A stretch of 64,000 bases of DNA from Alkalimarinus alittae (GCF_026016465.1 NZ_CP100390.1:434001-498000), one strand, 5' to 3'. Counted from the stretch's first letter, positions 28,144 to 37,063 are shown. The notes: generated from the sequence alone by a model not told the origin. Made by a program: numbers and translations.

Positions 28144-29415
28144 ATGAACATAGAAATAAAGTCGGGCCGGATTGTAGATCCCGTTAATGGAAAAGACGAA
28201 ATTCAGTCTTTATATGTATCAGAAGGAAAAATAGTCGCGATTGGCAAAGCGCCTGAGGGATTTTTAGCTGATCAGGTTGTCGATGCTTCCGGTTGTGTTG
28301 TATCGCCCGGTTTTATAGATTTATGCGCGTACTTACGTGAACCTGGGTATGAGTACAAAGGCACCGTTGCTTCTGAGACGTTTGCTGCGGCTAAAGGTGG
28401 GTTTACCGCCGTTTGTTGTCCTCCACAAACATTGCCGGTCAATGATTCGGAAGCTGTGACGCATCTGATACTTGATTTAGCACGAAGGGCTGGGTTTTCA
28501 AAAGTGTATCCGATTGGTGCGCTAACTAAAGGGCTAAAGGGGCAGCAGCTCAGTGAAGTCTACTCGTTGAAGCGAGCCGGTTGTGTCGGTGTGGGCAATA
28601 GCGGGCGTCCTGTGGCTGACCTGAATGTCATGAAACGATGCTGTGAGTATGCCAAAACACATGATATGAGTGTGTTTGTTCGACCTGAAGATGTTTCCCT
28701 AGCGTCTGATGGTTGTGTGCATGAAGGTGCCGTTGCGACTCGGTTGGGGTTGCCAGGTATACCTGCGTTAGCTGAAACTGTTGCAGTATCTCAGCTTATC
28801 TTGCTTGCAGAAGAGACGGGGGCACATCTTCATATGTCGCAACTAACGGCTGCAAAATCAGTTGAGTTAGTGGCGGATGCCAAAAAGCGCGGGATCCGCA
28901 TTACTGCAGATGTTTCAGCGCAGCACCTATTACTAACAGATGTATCGGTTAGTGGATTTGATAGCCGGTTTCATTGTTTGCCACCCTTTCGAACTGAAGC
29001 GGATAGACTGGCTTTGATTGAGGGGGTGAACAGTGGCGTTATAGATGCAATTTGCAGCCAACACCAACCTCACGAAGCCGCCGCTAAGCAGGCGCCATTT
29101 GCTGAGTCTGAGCCAGGTATCTCATCAATAGAAACTGTTTTGCCGTTATTATTAGGGTTAGAGCGAGCGGCTACTCTGTCAATGGATGTACTTATTCGCA
29201 GCCTTTCAGTCGGTGCTGCGAATGTGCTGGGGGTGCAGGGAGGCTCTTTGGCGGAAGGACAAAATGCGGATATCTGCATTTTTGACCCGAATAAGCAATG
29301 GGTGGTGAATGATGAAACCATTAAATCATCCGGTAAAAGCACGCCTTGGAAGGGTGAAGAGCTGCAAGGGCTTGTGAAGGCAACATTGGTTGACGGCTGT
29401 ATTGTCTATGCATGA
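28144..29415 (+). CDS. pyrX: Non-catalytic dihydroorotase homologue (PyrC', PyrX)
   Basis: This 423-residue dihydroorotase-like protein lacks the active site. The metal-binding HxH is replaced in SPGFIDLCAYLREPGYEYKG, where LCAYLR stands for the usual xHxHxR. The conserved TDHAPH is changed to SQHQPH, losing the catalytic Asp. The amidohydrolase fold is otherwise intact. In Pseudomonas the equivalent protein is a structural partner needed for aspartate carbamoyltransferase assembly, and linkage to pyrB here supports that role. A functional dihydroorotase must be encoded elsewhere. The end overlaps the marC start by a few bases. Confidence 0.88.
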   Translation: MNIEIKSGRIVDPVNGKDEIQSLYVSEGKIVAIGKAPEGFLADQVVDASGCVVSPGFIDLCAYLREPGYEYKGTVASETFAAAKGGFTAVCCPPQTLPVNDSEAVTHLILDLARRAGFSKVYPIGALTKGLKGQQLSEVYSLKRAGCVGVGNSGRPVADLNVMKRCCEYAKTHDMSVFVRPEDVSLASDGCVHEGAVATRLGLPGIPALAETVAVSQLILLAEETGAHLHMSQLTAAKSVELVADAKKRGIRITADVSAQHLLLTDVSVSGFDSRFHCLPPFRTEADRLALIEGVNSGVIDAICSQHQPHEAAAKQAPFAESEPGISSIETVLPLLLGLERAATLSMDVLIRSLSVGAANVLGVQGGSLAEGQNADICIFDPNKQWVVNDETIKSSGKSTPWKGEELQGLVKATLVDGCIVYA

Positions 29416-30055
29416 GTTGTCTGAGTTTGCATTGCTCTGTTTCACTTCGCTATTTGCCATGATTAATCCATTTGGTGTAGCACCGGTGTTTCAGCCAATG
29501 ACGACTCATATGACACATCAGCAGTCTCGGCAAGTTGCTCTTAAAGCATCGTTGACGGCGTTTGTGATACTGGTTATTTTTGCTTTAGTCGGCAAGTTTA
29601 TCTTCGACTTTTTCTCAGTGTCGGTAAATAGCTTACGTATTGTGGGCGGCGTCATTTTCTTTTTGCTTGGCTACGAGTTGTTGCAAGCGAAGTTGTCTCG
29701 CATGAAAACCGATCAGATTGATGACATAGAGGGTTATAGTAATGATATTGCGATAACGCCGCTGGCTATTCCTATTCTCTGTGGTCCAGGGGCCATCGCT
29801 AATGTCATTATTTTTATGCATGATGGTGAGACATTGCTACACAAGCTGATCCTTTTGGGAGCTATTGCGGCTGTTATTGCGATCAATTATCTTGGCTTGA
29901 TCGGCGCAAGTCGTTTGTTAGGCTTTTTGGGTGATAGCGGGAATAAGGTCATGATGAGAATTATGGGGCTTATTGTGATGGTTATTGCTGTTGAGTTCTT
30001 CTTTAGTGGCTTAACACCGATTGTGCAGGAGATGCTACACCCACAAGGGATATAG
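29408..30055 (+). CDS. MarC family integral membrane protein
   Basis: This protein of about 215 residues has six predicted membrane helices and the MarC family features: FAMINPFGVAPVF near residue 13, the polar loop ITPLAIPILCGPGAI near 118 and MRIMGLIVMVIAVEFFFSG near the end. The function of MarC proteins is not settled; the old link to multiple antibiotic resistance was not confirmed, though some members are proposed to be amino acid exporters. It starts inside the end of pyrX, so translation is probably coupled. A TTG at 29390 is an alternative start. Confidence 0.85.
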   Translation: MHELSEFALLCFTSLFAMINPFGVAPVFQPMTTHMTHQQSRQVALKASLTAFVILVIFALVGKFIFDFFSVSVNSLRIVGGVIFFLLGYELLQAKLSRMKTDQIDDIEGYSNDIAITPLAIPILCGPGAIANVIIFMHDGETLLHKLILLGAIAAVIAINYLGLIGASRLLGFLGDSGNKVMMRIMGLIVMVIAVEFFFSGLTPIVQEMLHPQGI

Positions 30056-30149
30056 AATCTGGTTTGCACCTGCGCATATATGATCTATGTTTACTGTAGG
30101 TTATCGTTAATAGGTCGCTGCGAATGGATTTTACCTTGAGGAGTCAAAT

Positions 30150-30524
30150 ATGCTTTTTCTAATGTTTCTTTTAATGTGTGCTGCCGTTTGGTTGTTGTGG
30201 AATATTTGTAAGAATACGGGAGATGTACTCGATAAACAGACGGCTATTCAGTATGAGTTGGTGTCGTTAGAAAAAAAGTTAGAGGTCTTAGCGGATAAAC
30301 TAACGGCGGCTCCGGCTGTTTCTAATGCGGTCGCTCAGTCATCCCTTGTGAATATAAATAATGCCAGTTTAAAAGACATAATGCAGCTACCTCGTATTGG
30401 TAAAGCGTTGGCGCAACGTATTATTGATAGTCGTCCTTATGACTCTGTGGATGATGTAAAGCAGGTCCAAGGGGTCTCAGACGATATGTTTAACGAGCTA
30501 AAGCCCCTTATCGCAACAGGCTAA
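30150..30524 (+). CDS. Membrane-anchored ComEA-like helix-hairpin-helix protein
   Basis: This 124-residue protein has one N-terminal membrane segment (about 2-22), a short helical linker and a C-terminal helix-hairpin-helix pair (about 68-124) with VNINNASLKDIMQLPRIGKA and a second hairpin VQGVSDDMFNELKPL. The domain resembles the DNA-binding part of ComEA, which pulls incoming DNA across the periplasm, but here the anchor is longer than a signal peptide. GAGGAG precedes the ATG and a strong terminator follows. DNA uptake, or a general DNA- or protein-binding role, are both possible. Confidence 0.75.
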   Translation: MLFLMFLLMCAAVWLLWNICKNTGDVLDKQTAIQYELVSLEKKLEVLADKLTAAPAVSNAVAQSSLVNINNASLKDIMQLPRIGKALAQRIIDSRPYDSVDDVKQVQGVSDDMFNELKPLIATG

Positions 30525-30560
30525 GATATATGCGGGTTAGGTATGCGTGTGTTTAGGCAT

Positions 30561-30591
30561 AAAAAAGGAGGTCGCAATGACCTCCTTTTTT
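30561..30591. terminator. Bidirectional intrinsic terminator
   Basis: AAAAAAGGAGGTC (30561-30573) pairs with GACCTCCTTTTTT across a GCAAT loop. A-tract and U-tract on both sides let it serve the helix-hairpin-helix gene and the convergent HU gene. Confidence 0.9.
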
Positions 30592-30631
30592 ATGTGCTTT
30601 ACTTATGTTTTAGTATAAGTAGTTACCAGTA

Positions 30632-30907
30632 TTACTGGTTGACGGAATCTTTAAGTGACTTGCCTGGCTTAAAACCAACTGATTTGCTAGCGGCTATTTG
30701 AATGGTGGCGCCAGTTTGAGGGTTCTTTCCCGTTCTTGCGCTTCTTTCCCTTTGGCTGAAGGTGCCAAAGCCAATTAATGTGACGGCTTCATTGCGGGAT
30801 AATGCGTTAGTAATTTCGTCAGTAATGGCATTAATTACTTCGTTGGCTTTGTCCTTGGTTAATTCTGCTTGTTCTGCAATTGCAGCAGCCAATTCGGGTT
30901 TACGCAT
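30632..30907 (-). CDS. hup: HU family DNA-binding protein
   Basis: This 91-residue nucleoid protein bends and compacts DNA as a dimer. It starts MRKPELAAAIAE and carries the conserved arm GFGTFSQRERSARTGKNPQTG with the proline that intercalates into DNA, and ends GFKPGKSLKDSV. An AGGAG site precedes the ATG. It is transcribed alone, convergent with the preceding gene and divergent from the TRAP-like cluster. IHF subunits are longer and have a different arm tip, so HU is the better call. Confidence 0.92.
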   Translation of the reverse strand: MRKPELAAAIAEQAELTKDKANEVINAITDEITNALSRNEAVTLIGFGTFSQRERSARTGKNPQTGATIQIAASKSVGFKPGKSLKDSVNQ

Positions 30908-31256
30908 AAAACTCTCCTGATTTTATTAAAATTGTGTCGAGCTAATAATACTCTCACTATATGTATAGCGAGTTTCTGGCAACTGTCAAAGCGATTTGAC
31001 GAATTGAATGCTGATTTTCAAAATAATACGAAATATTCGCTAGATTGGTGATTTGAAAGGGTTTAAGTGGCTTATCTTTAAGCATTATTTAACAGAAGTT
31101 GAACATTTGTTCCTGTTTTTTTTCTGCTTTGTGTAATTGATCTCACAATTGCTTTTGTATCTCGTTCATAATCTGCTAGCTCAAAATTCACGACCTTAAA
31201 ATATAAGCCGATAAAAATAAAACAACAGAAACTAAGTGTTGTAACAGGAGATACAG
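30908..31256. other. Divergent promoter region between hup and the TRAP-like cluster
   Basis: This 349-base AT-rich gap has no gene. It contains a palindrome GAACATTTGTTC (31101-31112) and, 19 bases further, a CRP-type site (31132-31147). A strong ribosome-binding site CAGGAG (31245-31250) belongs to the lipoprotein gene. Confidence 0.55.
31132..31147. promoter_or_regulatory. Candidate CRP/Vfr binding site
   Basis: TGTAA-TTGATC-TCACA matches the CRP consensus TGTGA-N6-TCACA with one mismatch in the arms. It lies about 110 bases upstream of the first gene of the TRAP-like cluster, a usual activating distance, and would fit catabolite control of a solute transporter. Confidence 0.4.
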
Positions 31257-32303
31257 GTGAAAAACTTCGGGGAAATAAAAAGCTTACTTAAAAATAGCTT
31301 ACTGCTAGCAGTTGTTTCAGTTCAGCTCGTTGGGTGCCAAACGTTTAAAGATAAAGTGGTTTATGCCCCGGCTGGAGACATTATGCAAAGCCTAGCAAAA
31401 GAGCATACCGTACCGTATATGCTTGGAACCGAAGACGTGGCGGTTAGCTGCGCTATGAGTGAAGCATTGTCGCCACTGTTAATGGCATTTGGTCGAGTGA
31501 CATCAAACCCTGATCAACTCGGTGTAATGTTAGGTCTTTCTGCCGGTGCATGTGAAGAGCAAAGAGCATGGGATAACGAATTACGCTACTTAAGAGCGAT
31601 GCGTGATTTACGGCCAGATGAGGCTGAAGATGCATTGATTACTCAAAAACGACATTTAGTGAGCGCGTCTAAGCGTCAGTTTACGGCTTATAACCATCTT
31701 GTGAGCTACTACGGAGAGCCTGGTGGAGAATGTCCAGATTTAGATGATGACTTTGATCAGTTTATTTGGATGGCGGGTATGTTGTCTGGGTTACAAGCGC
31801 TGAATAACGAACTTCAATCAACATCGAGCATTGGCGTGCCTAAGAATATAGCGTCAAAAGTGGAGCGTGGAACAAGCTGTATTGACGATGATCAGTGGTG
31901 GGGCGTACCTATGGCAATGAAGGCTGCAGTATGGGCAATGCTGCCTGGGGCGTTACCGCATGGCGAGAATGCATGGGAGCGACTAGAGACAGCGCAAGCT
32001 AAAGGTGAAGCGGCTCGCGTTAGATTGCCAAATGTATTGTATGCGATGGCAGCATTTACCAACGGAAAAGACGAGTTAGTAAAAGATATTATTCGCCGTC
32101 ATGCCGATCAAGTTAAAAGACACCCAGCGAACCCTGATTATGCGCTTATCGATACTACAGCGACAATACAGCTACAAGCATTGTCAGATAGATTGTGGAC
32201 AGAAAATACAGGACATAGAACACCTATGGGTGGTCTAGGTACTTTTTGGGATGACAAGAAAGAGTCTAATGTAGAAGTAATGGATCTGGATGACCTCTTA
32301 TAA
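31257..32303 (+). CDS. Lipoprotein associated with a TRAP-like transporter
   Basis: This 348-residue exported lipoprotein has a signal peptide whose lipobox LVGC places the lipidated Cys near residue 27. The mature protein is soluble and helix-rich, with scattered cysteines (VSC, GACEE, GECPD, TSCID). I do not recognise a catalytic domain; the repeated helical segments could be a TPR-like scaffold. It begins with GTG at 31257, after a very good CAGGAG. It is the first gene of a cluster with two solute-binding proteins and a large permease and is separated from the next gene by 67 bases, so it is likely a component or accessory of that transporter. No specific function can be assigned. Confidence 0.72.
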   Translation: MKNFGEIKSLLKNSLLLAVVSVQLVGCQTFKDKVVYAPAGDIMQSLAKEHTVPYMLGTEDVAVSCAMSEALSPLLMAFGRVTSNPDQLGVMLGLSAGACEEQRAWDNELRYLRAMRDLRPDEAEDALITQKRHLVSASKRQFTAYNHLVSYYGEPGGECPDLDDDFDQFIWMAGMLSGLQALNNELQSTSSIGVPKNIASKVERGTSCIDDDQWWGVPMAMKAAVWAMLPGALPHGENAWERLETAQAKGEAARVRLPNVLYAMAAFTNGKDELVKDIIRRHADQVKRHPANPDYALIDTTATIQLQALSDRLWTENTGHRTPMGGLGTFWDDKKESNVEVMDLDDLL

Positions 32304-32370
32304 CAACGGGGATCAGACAATAATTAGCACTCCAGATTATATATAAATAACAGAAAATAAGGGCAAGTTA

Positions 32371-33390
32371 GTGAAGCTATTAAAAAACATCAAGGCGTTA
32401 TCTGTTGCAGCAGTAGTATCCACAACCGCTATGAGTGGAGTCGTTCAGGCAGAAATGATAGAAAGGTCGTTTTGTGTTTGGGATCCCATAGGTGCTAACG
32501 GGCCATTATTTAATGTTATGAAGTCTGCTAAGCCTAGCGCAATGAAGTGGGGCATTAATCTTGAGCTGAAAGCGTATACCGACGAGAAGATTGCCGCTGA
32601 AGATTTTAAGGCTGGGCAATGTGACTCGGTACTTTTGACCGGTACTCGGGCTAGAGAATTTAATAAATTCACCGGCTCATTAGAGGCTATGGGAGCGATT
32701 CCTAGTAGCGAAGAAATGAAAATGATTCTGCAAACGCTTACTCAGCCTAAGGCTGCGCAGTTAATGGTAAACGGTGAGTATGAGGTAGCGGGTATTCTAC
32801 CTGCTGGTGCCATTTACCTTTATACCCGTGATCGAGCGATCAATACGGTTGAAGAACTTCAGGGTAAGAAAGTAGCGACGCTAGATTATGATCAGGCTTC
32901 TATGACGATGGTGCGTCATGTGGGGGCTTCTGTCGTGGGGGCAAGTACTGCAAATTTTGCCGGTAAGTTTAATAACGGTAGTGTTGATGTTGCATATGCG
33001 CCTGCGGTTGCTTATACCCCGTTGGAATTATACAAGGGCTTAGGGGAAAACGGCGGGGTCTTTGACTTTGCGTTAGCTCAGATGAACTTCCAGATCATTG
33101 CTCGAACAGATCGCTTTCCAGAAGGTTATGGTCAAAAAGTACGAGATTACACGTCAACTCGATACGAAGAAGCCTACAAAATAGTTGAGACTGCAGAGGC
33201 TGAAATCAAGAAAGAGTATTGGATGAGGCCTACGGCTGAGCAGCTAGAAGGTTACTCTAAGATGCTACGAGAAGTGCGTATCTCCTTACGTGACGAAGGC
33301 GTTTATGACGCAAAAGCACTACGTTTGATGAGAAAGGTTCGATGCAAAAATAACCCAACAAACTCTGAGTGCTCAGAAAAAAGAGAGTGA
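32371..33390 (+). CDS. Periplasmic solute-binding protein, TRAP-associated (copy 1)
   Basis: This 339-residue exported protein has a signal peptide ending SGVVQA before EMIERSF. The mature protein has features of DctP-like binding proteins (EELQGKKVATLDYD, STANFAGKFNNGSVDVAYAP) and resembles the putative solute-binding proteins grouped as DUF6091. It opens with FCVWDPIGANGP and has four cysteines (CVWD, GQCD, KVRC, SEC) also present in the downstream paralogue, suggesting two disulphides. It starts with GTG. The substrate is unknown. It lies between the lipoprotein and the large permease. A paralogue follows the permease. Confidence 0.8.
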   Translation: MKLLKNIKALSVAAVVSTTAMSGVVQAEMIERSFCVWDPIGANGPLFNVMKSAKPSAMKWGINLELKAYTDEKIAAEDFKAGQCDSVLLTGTRAREFNKFTGSLEAMGAIPSSEEMKMILQTLTQPKAAQLMVNGEYEVAGILPAGAIYLYTRDRAINTVEELQGKKVATLDYDQASMTMVRHVGASVVGASTANFAGKFNNGSVDVAYAPAVAYTPLELYKGLGENGGVFDFALAQMNFQIIARTDRFPEGYGQKVRDYTSTRYEEAYKIVETAEAEIKKEYWMRPTAEQLEGYSKMLREVRISLRDEGVYDAKALRLMRKVRCKNNPTNSECSEKRE

Positions 33391-33440
33391 TGGGTTAGGG
33401 CGTTAATATTGATCATGGCATAAAGGGTATTTAAATAAGG

Positions 33441-33468
33441 ATCGCCTACATTGGCGATTCTTGTTTTT
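33441..33468 (+). terminator. Weak hairpin between binding protein and permease genes
   Basis: ATCGCC (33441-33446) and GGCGAT (33453-33458) form a 6-base stem followed by TCTTGTTTTT. It could lower expression of the permease relative to the abundant binding protein, a common arrangement in transporter operons. Confidence 0.4.
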
Positions 33469-33561
33469 CTGATTGCTAATACTTGCTTGGGTTTCTGTAA
33501 CTCATTGAAATAATTAAACATGACTAGAATATTTATTATAAGCTTTGGAGGCTGTTAATCC

Positions 33562-35628
33562 ATGGAAACGCGTGGAATCGCTAATCGTTCTGTCAGGGAG
33601 TGGGTTTCCTCATTTCCTGCCTGTATTTTGTTGTTAGCCGTTGTTATTTTTAGCACGGGCAGTGATATCCACAACCAAATGCTTAAAATGGGTGAGCAGG
33701 TATGGGGAGGCTACTATAAGCTTCGCATGGATCCTCAGCTTCCAACTTGTGACGCCAACTTCAATGTTGAGCAGCGGGTGCAGGAACAGTTGCTGGCAGA
33801 GAAAAATAAGCCAGATGATGATATGGATCTATTTGCAGATGATCCTATTGATCCTGCTATTTTGCGTAGTTCGTTAGAAAATGCCAAAGCTGACTGCTCT
33901 GCTAAGTATACAGAGTTTGAGCAATTAAAAGATCGCATCACCCCAGGGGTAAAGGCATTTCGAGCGGTTGAGTTGTTTGTGTCAGACCTTGTTGCCTTTG
34001 GCCTGACATCACAGCGTTTTATTTTAGCACTCTTGGTTCTACTTTGTGCCGCCACGGCTACGATGACGCGTCATCATATTGCTATGAGATCGATGCAGAC
34101 TCAACTTGATCATACGGTTTCATTTACGTTGCAGTTTGTTGCAAACAGCATGTTACTTGTTTCGACCTTATCGTTTAGAGCGTTATCCCACTCAGGTGGA
34201 GCAGAGGTAGAGCTTTCAAAAGAAATTCTACATGACCTGTGGATCGCTGGTTTTGGATTATTAACTATTATAAGTGCCGTTAAGTTATTCCGGGTTCCAG
34301 CAGATATTAAACCTGGCGGAAAGTTAAGTCATGCACTGCTTTCGGTTCCGCTCTACACCACTATGTGTCTCATTGCAGGTACATACTTTGCCTTGGCTGG
34401 GCATGTTGCAGGCATAGGCATTTACCTGGATAAAATGATGGACCTATCTGACATGTTCTTGAATGTTGGTCTGTATGTATGGGTGGGGATGATGCTAAAA
34501 GAAACCCGCCTAGCCTCTCTTGTTTTTAATGTCTTTAAGCCTTGGAAAATGCCCCCAGAAATGCTGGCTGTTGTTGCGGTAATAGCGGCAGCGGTTCCTA
34601 CTGCATATACGGGGGCTTCAGGTATCTTTGTAATTGCAGCAGGTGCAGTTATCTATCATGAGCTTAGAAATGCAGGTGCTAGACGGCAGCTTGCTTTAGC
34701 GGCAACCGCTATGTCGGGTAGTTTGGGTGTGGTCTTAAGGCCATGCTTATTAGTTGTGGTTATTGCTTACCTCAATAGAGAAGTCACTACAGATCAGCTG
34801 TTTGGCTGGGGTATTTGGGTGTTCTTGTTGACGGCTGGTTTGTTTATGGTTGTTAGTATGAGTGTCAATCGCCAGAGCAAGATTCAGCTAGCCCCTGCAG
34901 GCGAGGCTTTTCCGGCTATGATCAGAGAGTTCAAGCATCTTGTGCCTTACATTCTTGTTGTGGCGGGTATTGTTCTTTTTTATCGGTTTGCACTCGAAGT
35001 TCGTATGGATGAGTTTTCAGCGCCAAGGGTATTACCTGTTTTACTTCTCGGTATTCTGCTTTATGAGCACATTACACTGAAAGGTGGTAAGAAAAGTGTT
35101 TCAGGTGAAATCAATCATCAAGGGTTAGAAAAAAGTATCCGTACTGCTACCAATGAAACGACCTCTGAGATTGGTGCATTGCTACTGCTAATAGGTTGCT
35201 CTGTGAGTATCGGAGGCGTTATTGAGCGTTCGGGTATGATGGAAATGTTCCCACATTCATTTGATAGTCCTTGGGGGGCTATGGCTCTACTGGTTATTGT
35301 GCTTGTAATACTAGGTATGATTATGGACGCCTTTGGTGCGGTTATCTTGGTCAGTGCGACGATTGCGACGATTGCGTATCAAAGTGGAATAGATCCTGTT
35401 CACTTCTGGATGGTGACGCTAGTGGCCTTTGAATTAGGTTATCTAAGTCCACCTGTTGCTTTGAACCATTTGTTGACTCGGCAGGTGGTTGGGCAAGAAG
35501 AGGTTGAGCTAGCATTGCAGGAAGGAGATACTTTCTATCAACGTCATGAACGTATCATCATGCCTCTTATTGTAATGGGTATTGCGTTAGTGCTTGTCGC
35601 GTTCGTACCTCTAGCGGTTGGTTATTAA
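33562..35628 (+). CDS. Large TRAP-type permease with extended N-terminal region
   Basis: This 688-residue polytopic membrane protein has many hydrophobic helices. The C-terminal half (about 325-685) matches the DctM large subunit of TRAP transporters (TAYTGASGIFVIAAGAVIYHE, and near the end GMIMDAFGAVILVSATIA and ELGYLSPPVALNHLL). The N-terminal 320 residues contain one membrane helix, a periplasmic loop of about 100 residues rich in Asp and Lys with two cysteines, and then several helices, probably standing in for the small DctQ subunit. No separate dctQ gene is present. It would be a sodium-driven importer fed by the flanking binding proteins. GGAGG precedes the ATG and a strong terminator follows the stop. 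Confidence 0.82.
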   Translation: METRGIANRSVREWVSSFPACILLLAVVIFSTGSDIHNQMLKMGEQVWGGYYKLRMDPQLPTCDANFNVEQRVQEQLLAEKNKPDDDMDLFADDPIDPAILRSSLENAKADCSAKYTEFEQLKDRITPGVKAFRAVELFVSDLVAFGLTSQRFILALLVLLCAATATMTRHHIAMRSMQTQLDHTVSFTLQFVANSMLLVSTLSFRALSHSGGAEVELSKEILHDLWIAGFGLLTIISAVKLFRVPADIKPGGKLSHALLSVPLYTTMCLIAGTYFALAGHVAGIGIYLDKMMDLSDMFLNVGLYVWVGMMLKETRLASLVFNVFKPWKMPPEMLAVVAVIAAAVPTAYTGASGIFVIAAGAVIYHELRNAGARRQLALAATAMSGSLGVVLRPCLLVVVIAYLNREVTTDQLFGWGIWVFLLTAGLFMVVSMSVNRQSKIQLAPAGEAFPAMIREFKHLVPYILVVAGIVLFYRFALEVRMDEFSAPRVLPVLLLGILLYEHITLKGGKKSVSGEINHQGLEKSIRTATNETTSEIGALLLLIGCSVSIGGVIERSGMMEMFPHSFDSPWGAMALLVIVLVILGMIMDAFGAVILVSATIATIAYQSGIDPVHFWMVTLVAFELGYLSPPVALNHLLTRQVVGQEEVELALQEGDTFYQRHERIIMPLIVMGIALVLVAFVPLAVGY

Positions 35629-35654
35629 TACTAATTAAATATTATTTATTTATG

Positions 35655-35687
35655 AAAAAGGGTGAGCGAAAGCTTGCCCTTTTTTTA
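35655..35687 (+). terminator. Intrinsic terminator after the TRAP-type permease
   Basis: AAAAAGGGTGAGC (35655-35667), a GAAA tetraloop and GCTTGCCCTTTTT (35672-35684) pair fully with two G-U wobbles, followed by more U. It separates the second binding-protein gene as its own transcript. Confidence 0.9.
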
Positions 35688-35891
35688 TATCTATAAGAAA
35701 GGGGGATATGTCAAAATATTAGAATGTAACATTGCGTAATCAAGTAGGTGTTCACAGTATTGTTTTATCGATTCTGTAATGATTGCTTGGTGGGGAGTGC
35801 GGTCAAAATGAGGCGATAACTGGCGCACGTAACAACTTAGATAAACGCTTGAATCTAGCGCTTAAAACAATAAACGTCGAATGGAGTTTTC

Positions 35892-36929
35892 ATGGAAACA
35901 ATTAAAAATAAATTCAAATCTATTGGTCCGGTTAAAGCTGCCGTAGCATTGGCGGCTGGCATAATGATTTCATCTGCACCTGTACAGGCAGAAATGGTTA
36001 AGCGTTCATTTTGTGTATGGGATGCAGTTGGAGCAAATGGACCGCTTTATAACTTGATGAAATCGTCTAAAACCGCCGCCATGAAATGGGGTGTTGACCT
36101 CGAGTTGCGCGCTTATACTGACGAGAAAATAGCATCAGAAGACTTTAAAGCAGGGCAGTGTGACGCCGTGCTGATTACTGATGTAAGGGTGCGAGACTAC
36201 AATACTTTCTCAGGATCTATTGGTGCATTGGGTGCGATTCAAAGTAAGAAAGAAATGCGAATGGTTCTTGATACGTTGAGCCAACCTAAAGCGGCCAAGT
36301 TACTTAAGAATGGTAAGTATGAGATTGCGGGAATTTTACCTGCAGGTGCAGTTTATCTTTTTGCGCGTGACCGCACAATTGATACTGTTGGAGAGCTACA
36401 AGGTAAAAAAATAGCGACATTTGATTACGATTCAGCTGCTATGCATATGGTTCGCCATGTGGGTGCGTCAATCGTCGGGTCAAGCACGGCTAACTTTGCG
36501 GGTAAGTTTAATAATGGCAGCGTAGATATTGCTTATGCTCCAGCAGTTGCGTATGAGCCCCTTGAGCTCTATAAAGGTATTGGTGAAAACGGAGGGGTCT
36601 TTAGTTATAAGGTTGCTCAGCTTACCTTCCAAGTTGTCATTGATTCTGAGAAGTTCCCAGAAGGCTTTGGGCAAAACTTTAGAACGTATGCTGCATCAAA
36701 GTACGATGAAGCATTTAAGATGATTGCTGATGCTGAAGCCACTATCAATAGTGATCTTTGGGTTTCTCCAAAGGCATCAGAAGTTGCCGGCTATGGTGAA
36801 ATGTTTAGAAATGTACGTATTGGTCTGAGAAACGAGGGTGTTTATAGCCCTAAAATGCTAACACTTATGCGTAAAGTTCGTTGCTCACAGGCGCCGTCAA
36901 ATGCTGAATGTGTTGAAAAAACTGAGTGA
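35892..36929 (+). CDS. Periplasmic solute-binding protein, TRAP-associated (copy 2)
   Basis: This 345-residue paralogue of the upstream binding protein is about two-thirds identical by eye. It shares FCVWD-x-GANGPL, DEKIA-EDFKAGQCD, STANFAGKFNNGSVD and the same four cysteines. A signal peptide ends APVQA before EMVKRSF. GGAG precedes the ATG. A terminator stands between the permease and this gene, so it has its own promoter within 35690-35890. Two binding proteins for one permease may widen substrate range or give different affinities; alternatively one may act as a sensor. The gene ends in a strong bidirectional terminator. Confidence 0.8.
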   Translation: METIKNKFKSIGPVKAAVALAAGIMISSAPVQAEMVKRSFCVWDAVGANGPLYNLMKSSKTAAMKWGVDLELRAYTDEKIASEDFKAGQCDAVLITDVRVRDYNTFSGSIGALGAIQSKKEMRMVLDTLSQPKAAKLLKNGKYEIAGILPAGAVYLFARDRTIDTVGELQGKKIATFDYDSAAMHMVRHVGASIVGSSTANFAGKFNNGSVDIAYAPAVAYEPLELYKGIGENGGVFSYKVAQLTFQVVIDSEKFPEGFGQNFRTYAASKYDEAFKMIADAEATINSDLWVSPKASEVAGYGEMFRNVRIGLRNEGVYSPKMLTLMRKVRCSQAPSNAECVEKTE

Positions 36930-37020
36930 TTTTTTGCTCTTGTCGCCTTGATCCCGCTTTGCTTCATCACGGTTACAAGAGCAGGTCTAGTTTTGAAATG
37001 AAGATATAGATTTATCACGC

Positions 37021-37062
37021 AATAAAAAGCCCCGGCTGATAAATCAGTCGGGGCTTTTTATT
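37021..37062. terminator. Strong bidirectional terminator between binding protein and pckA
   Basis: AATAAAAAGCCCCGGCTGA pairs with TCAGTCGGGGCTTTTTATT around a short TAAA loop. A-tract and U-tract on both sides make it work on either strand, ending the plus-strand binding-protein gene and the minus-strand pckA. Confidence 0.93.
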
Positions 37063-37063
37063 T

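Noticed and set aside
31101-31112. GAACATTTGTTC as a LexA box
   Set aside because: Gammaproteobacterial LexA uses CTGT-N8-ACAG; the downstream genes are not SOS genes.
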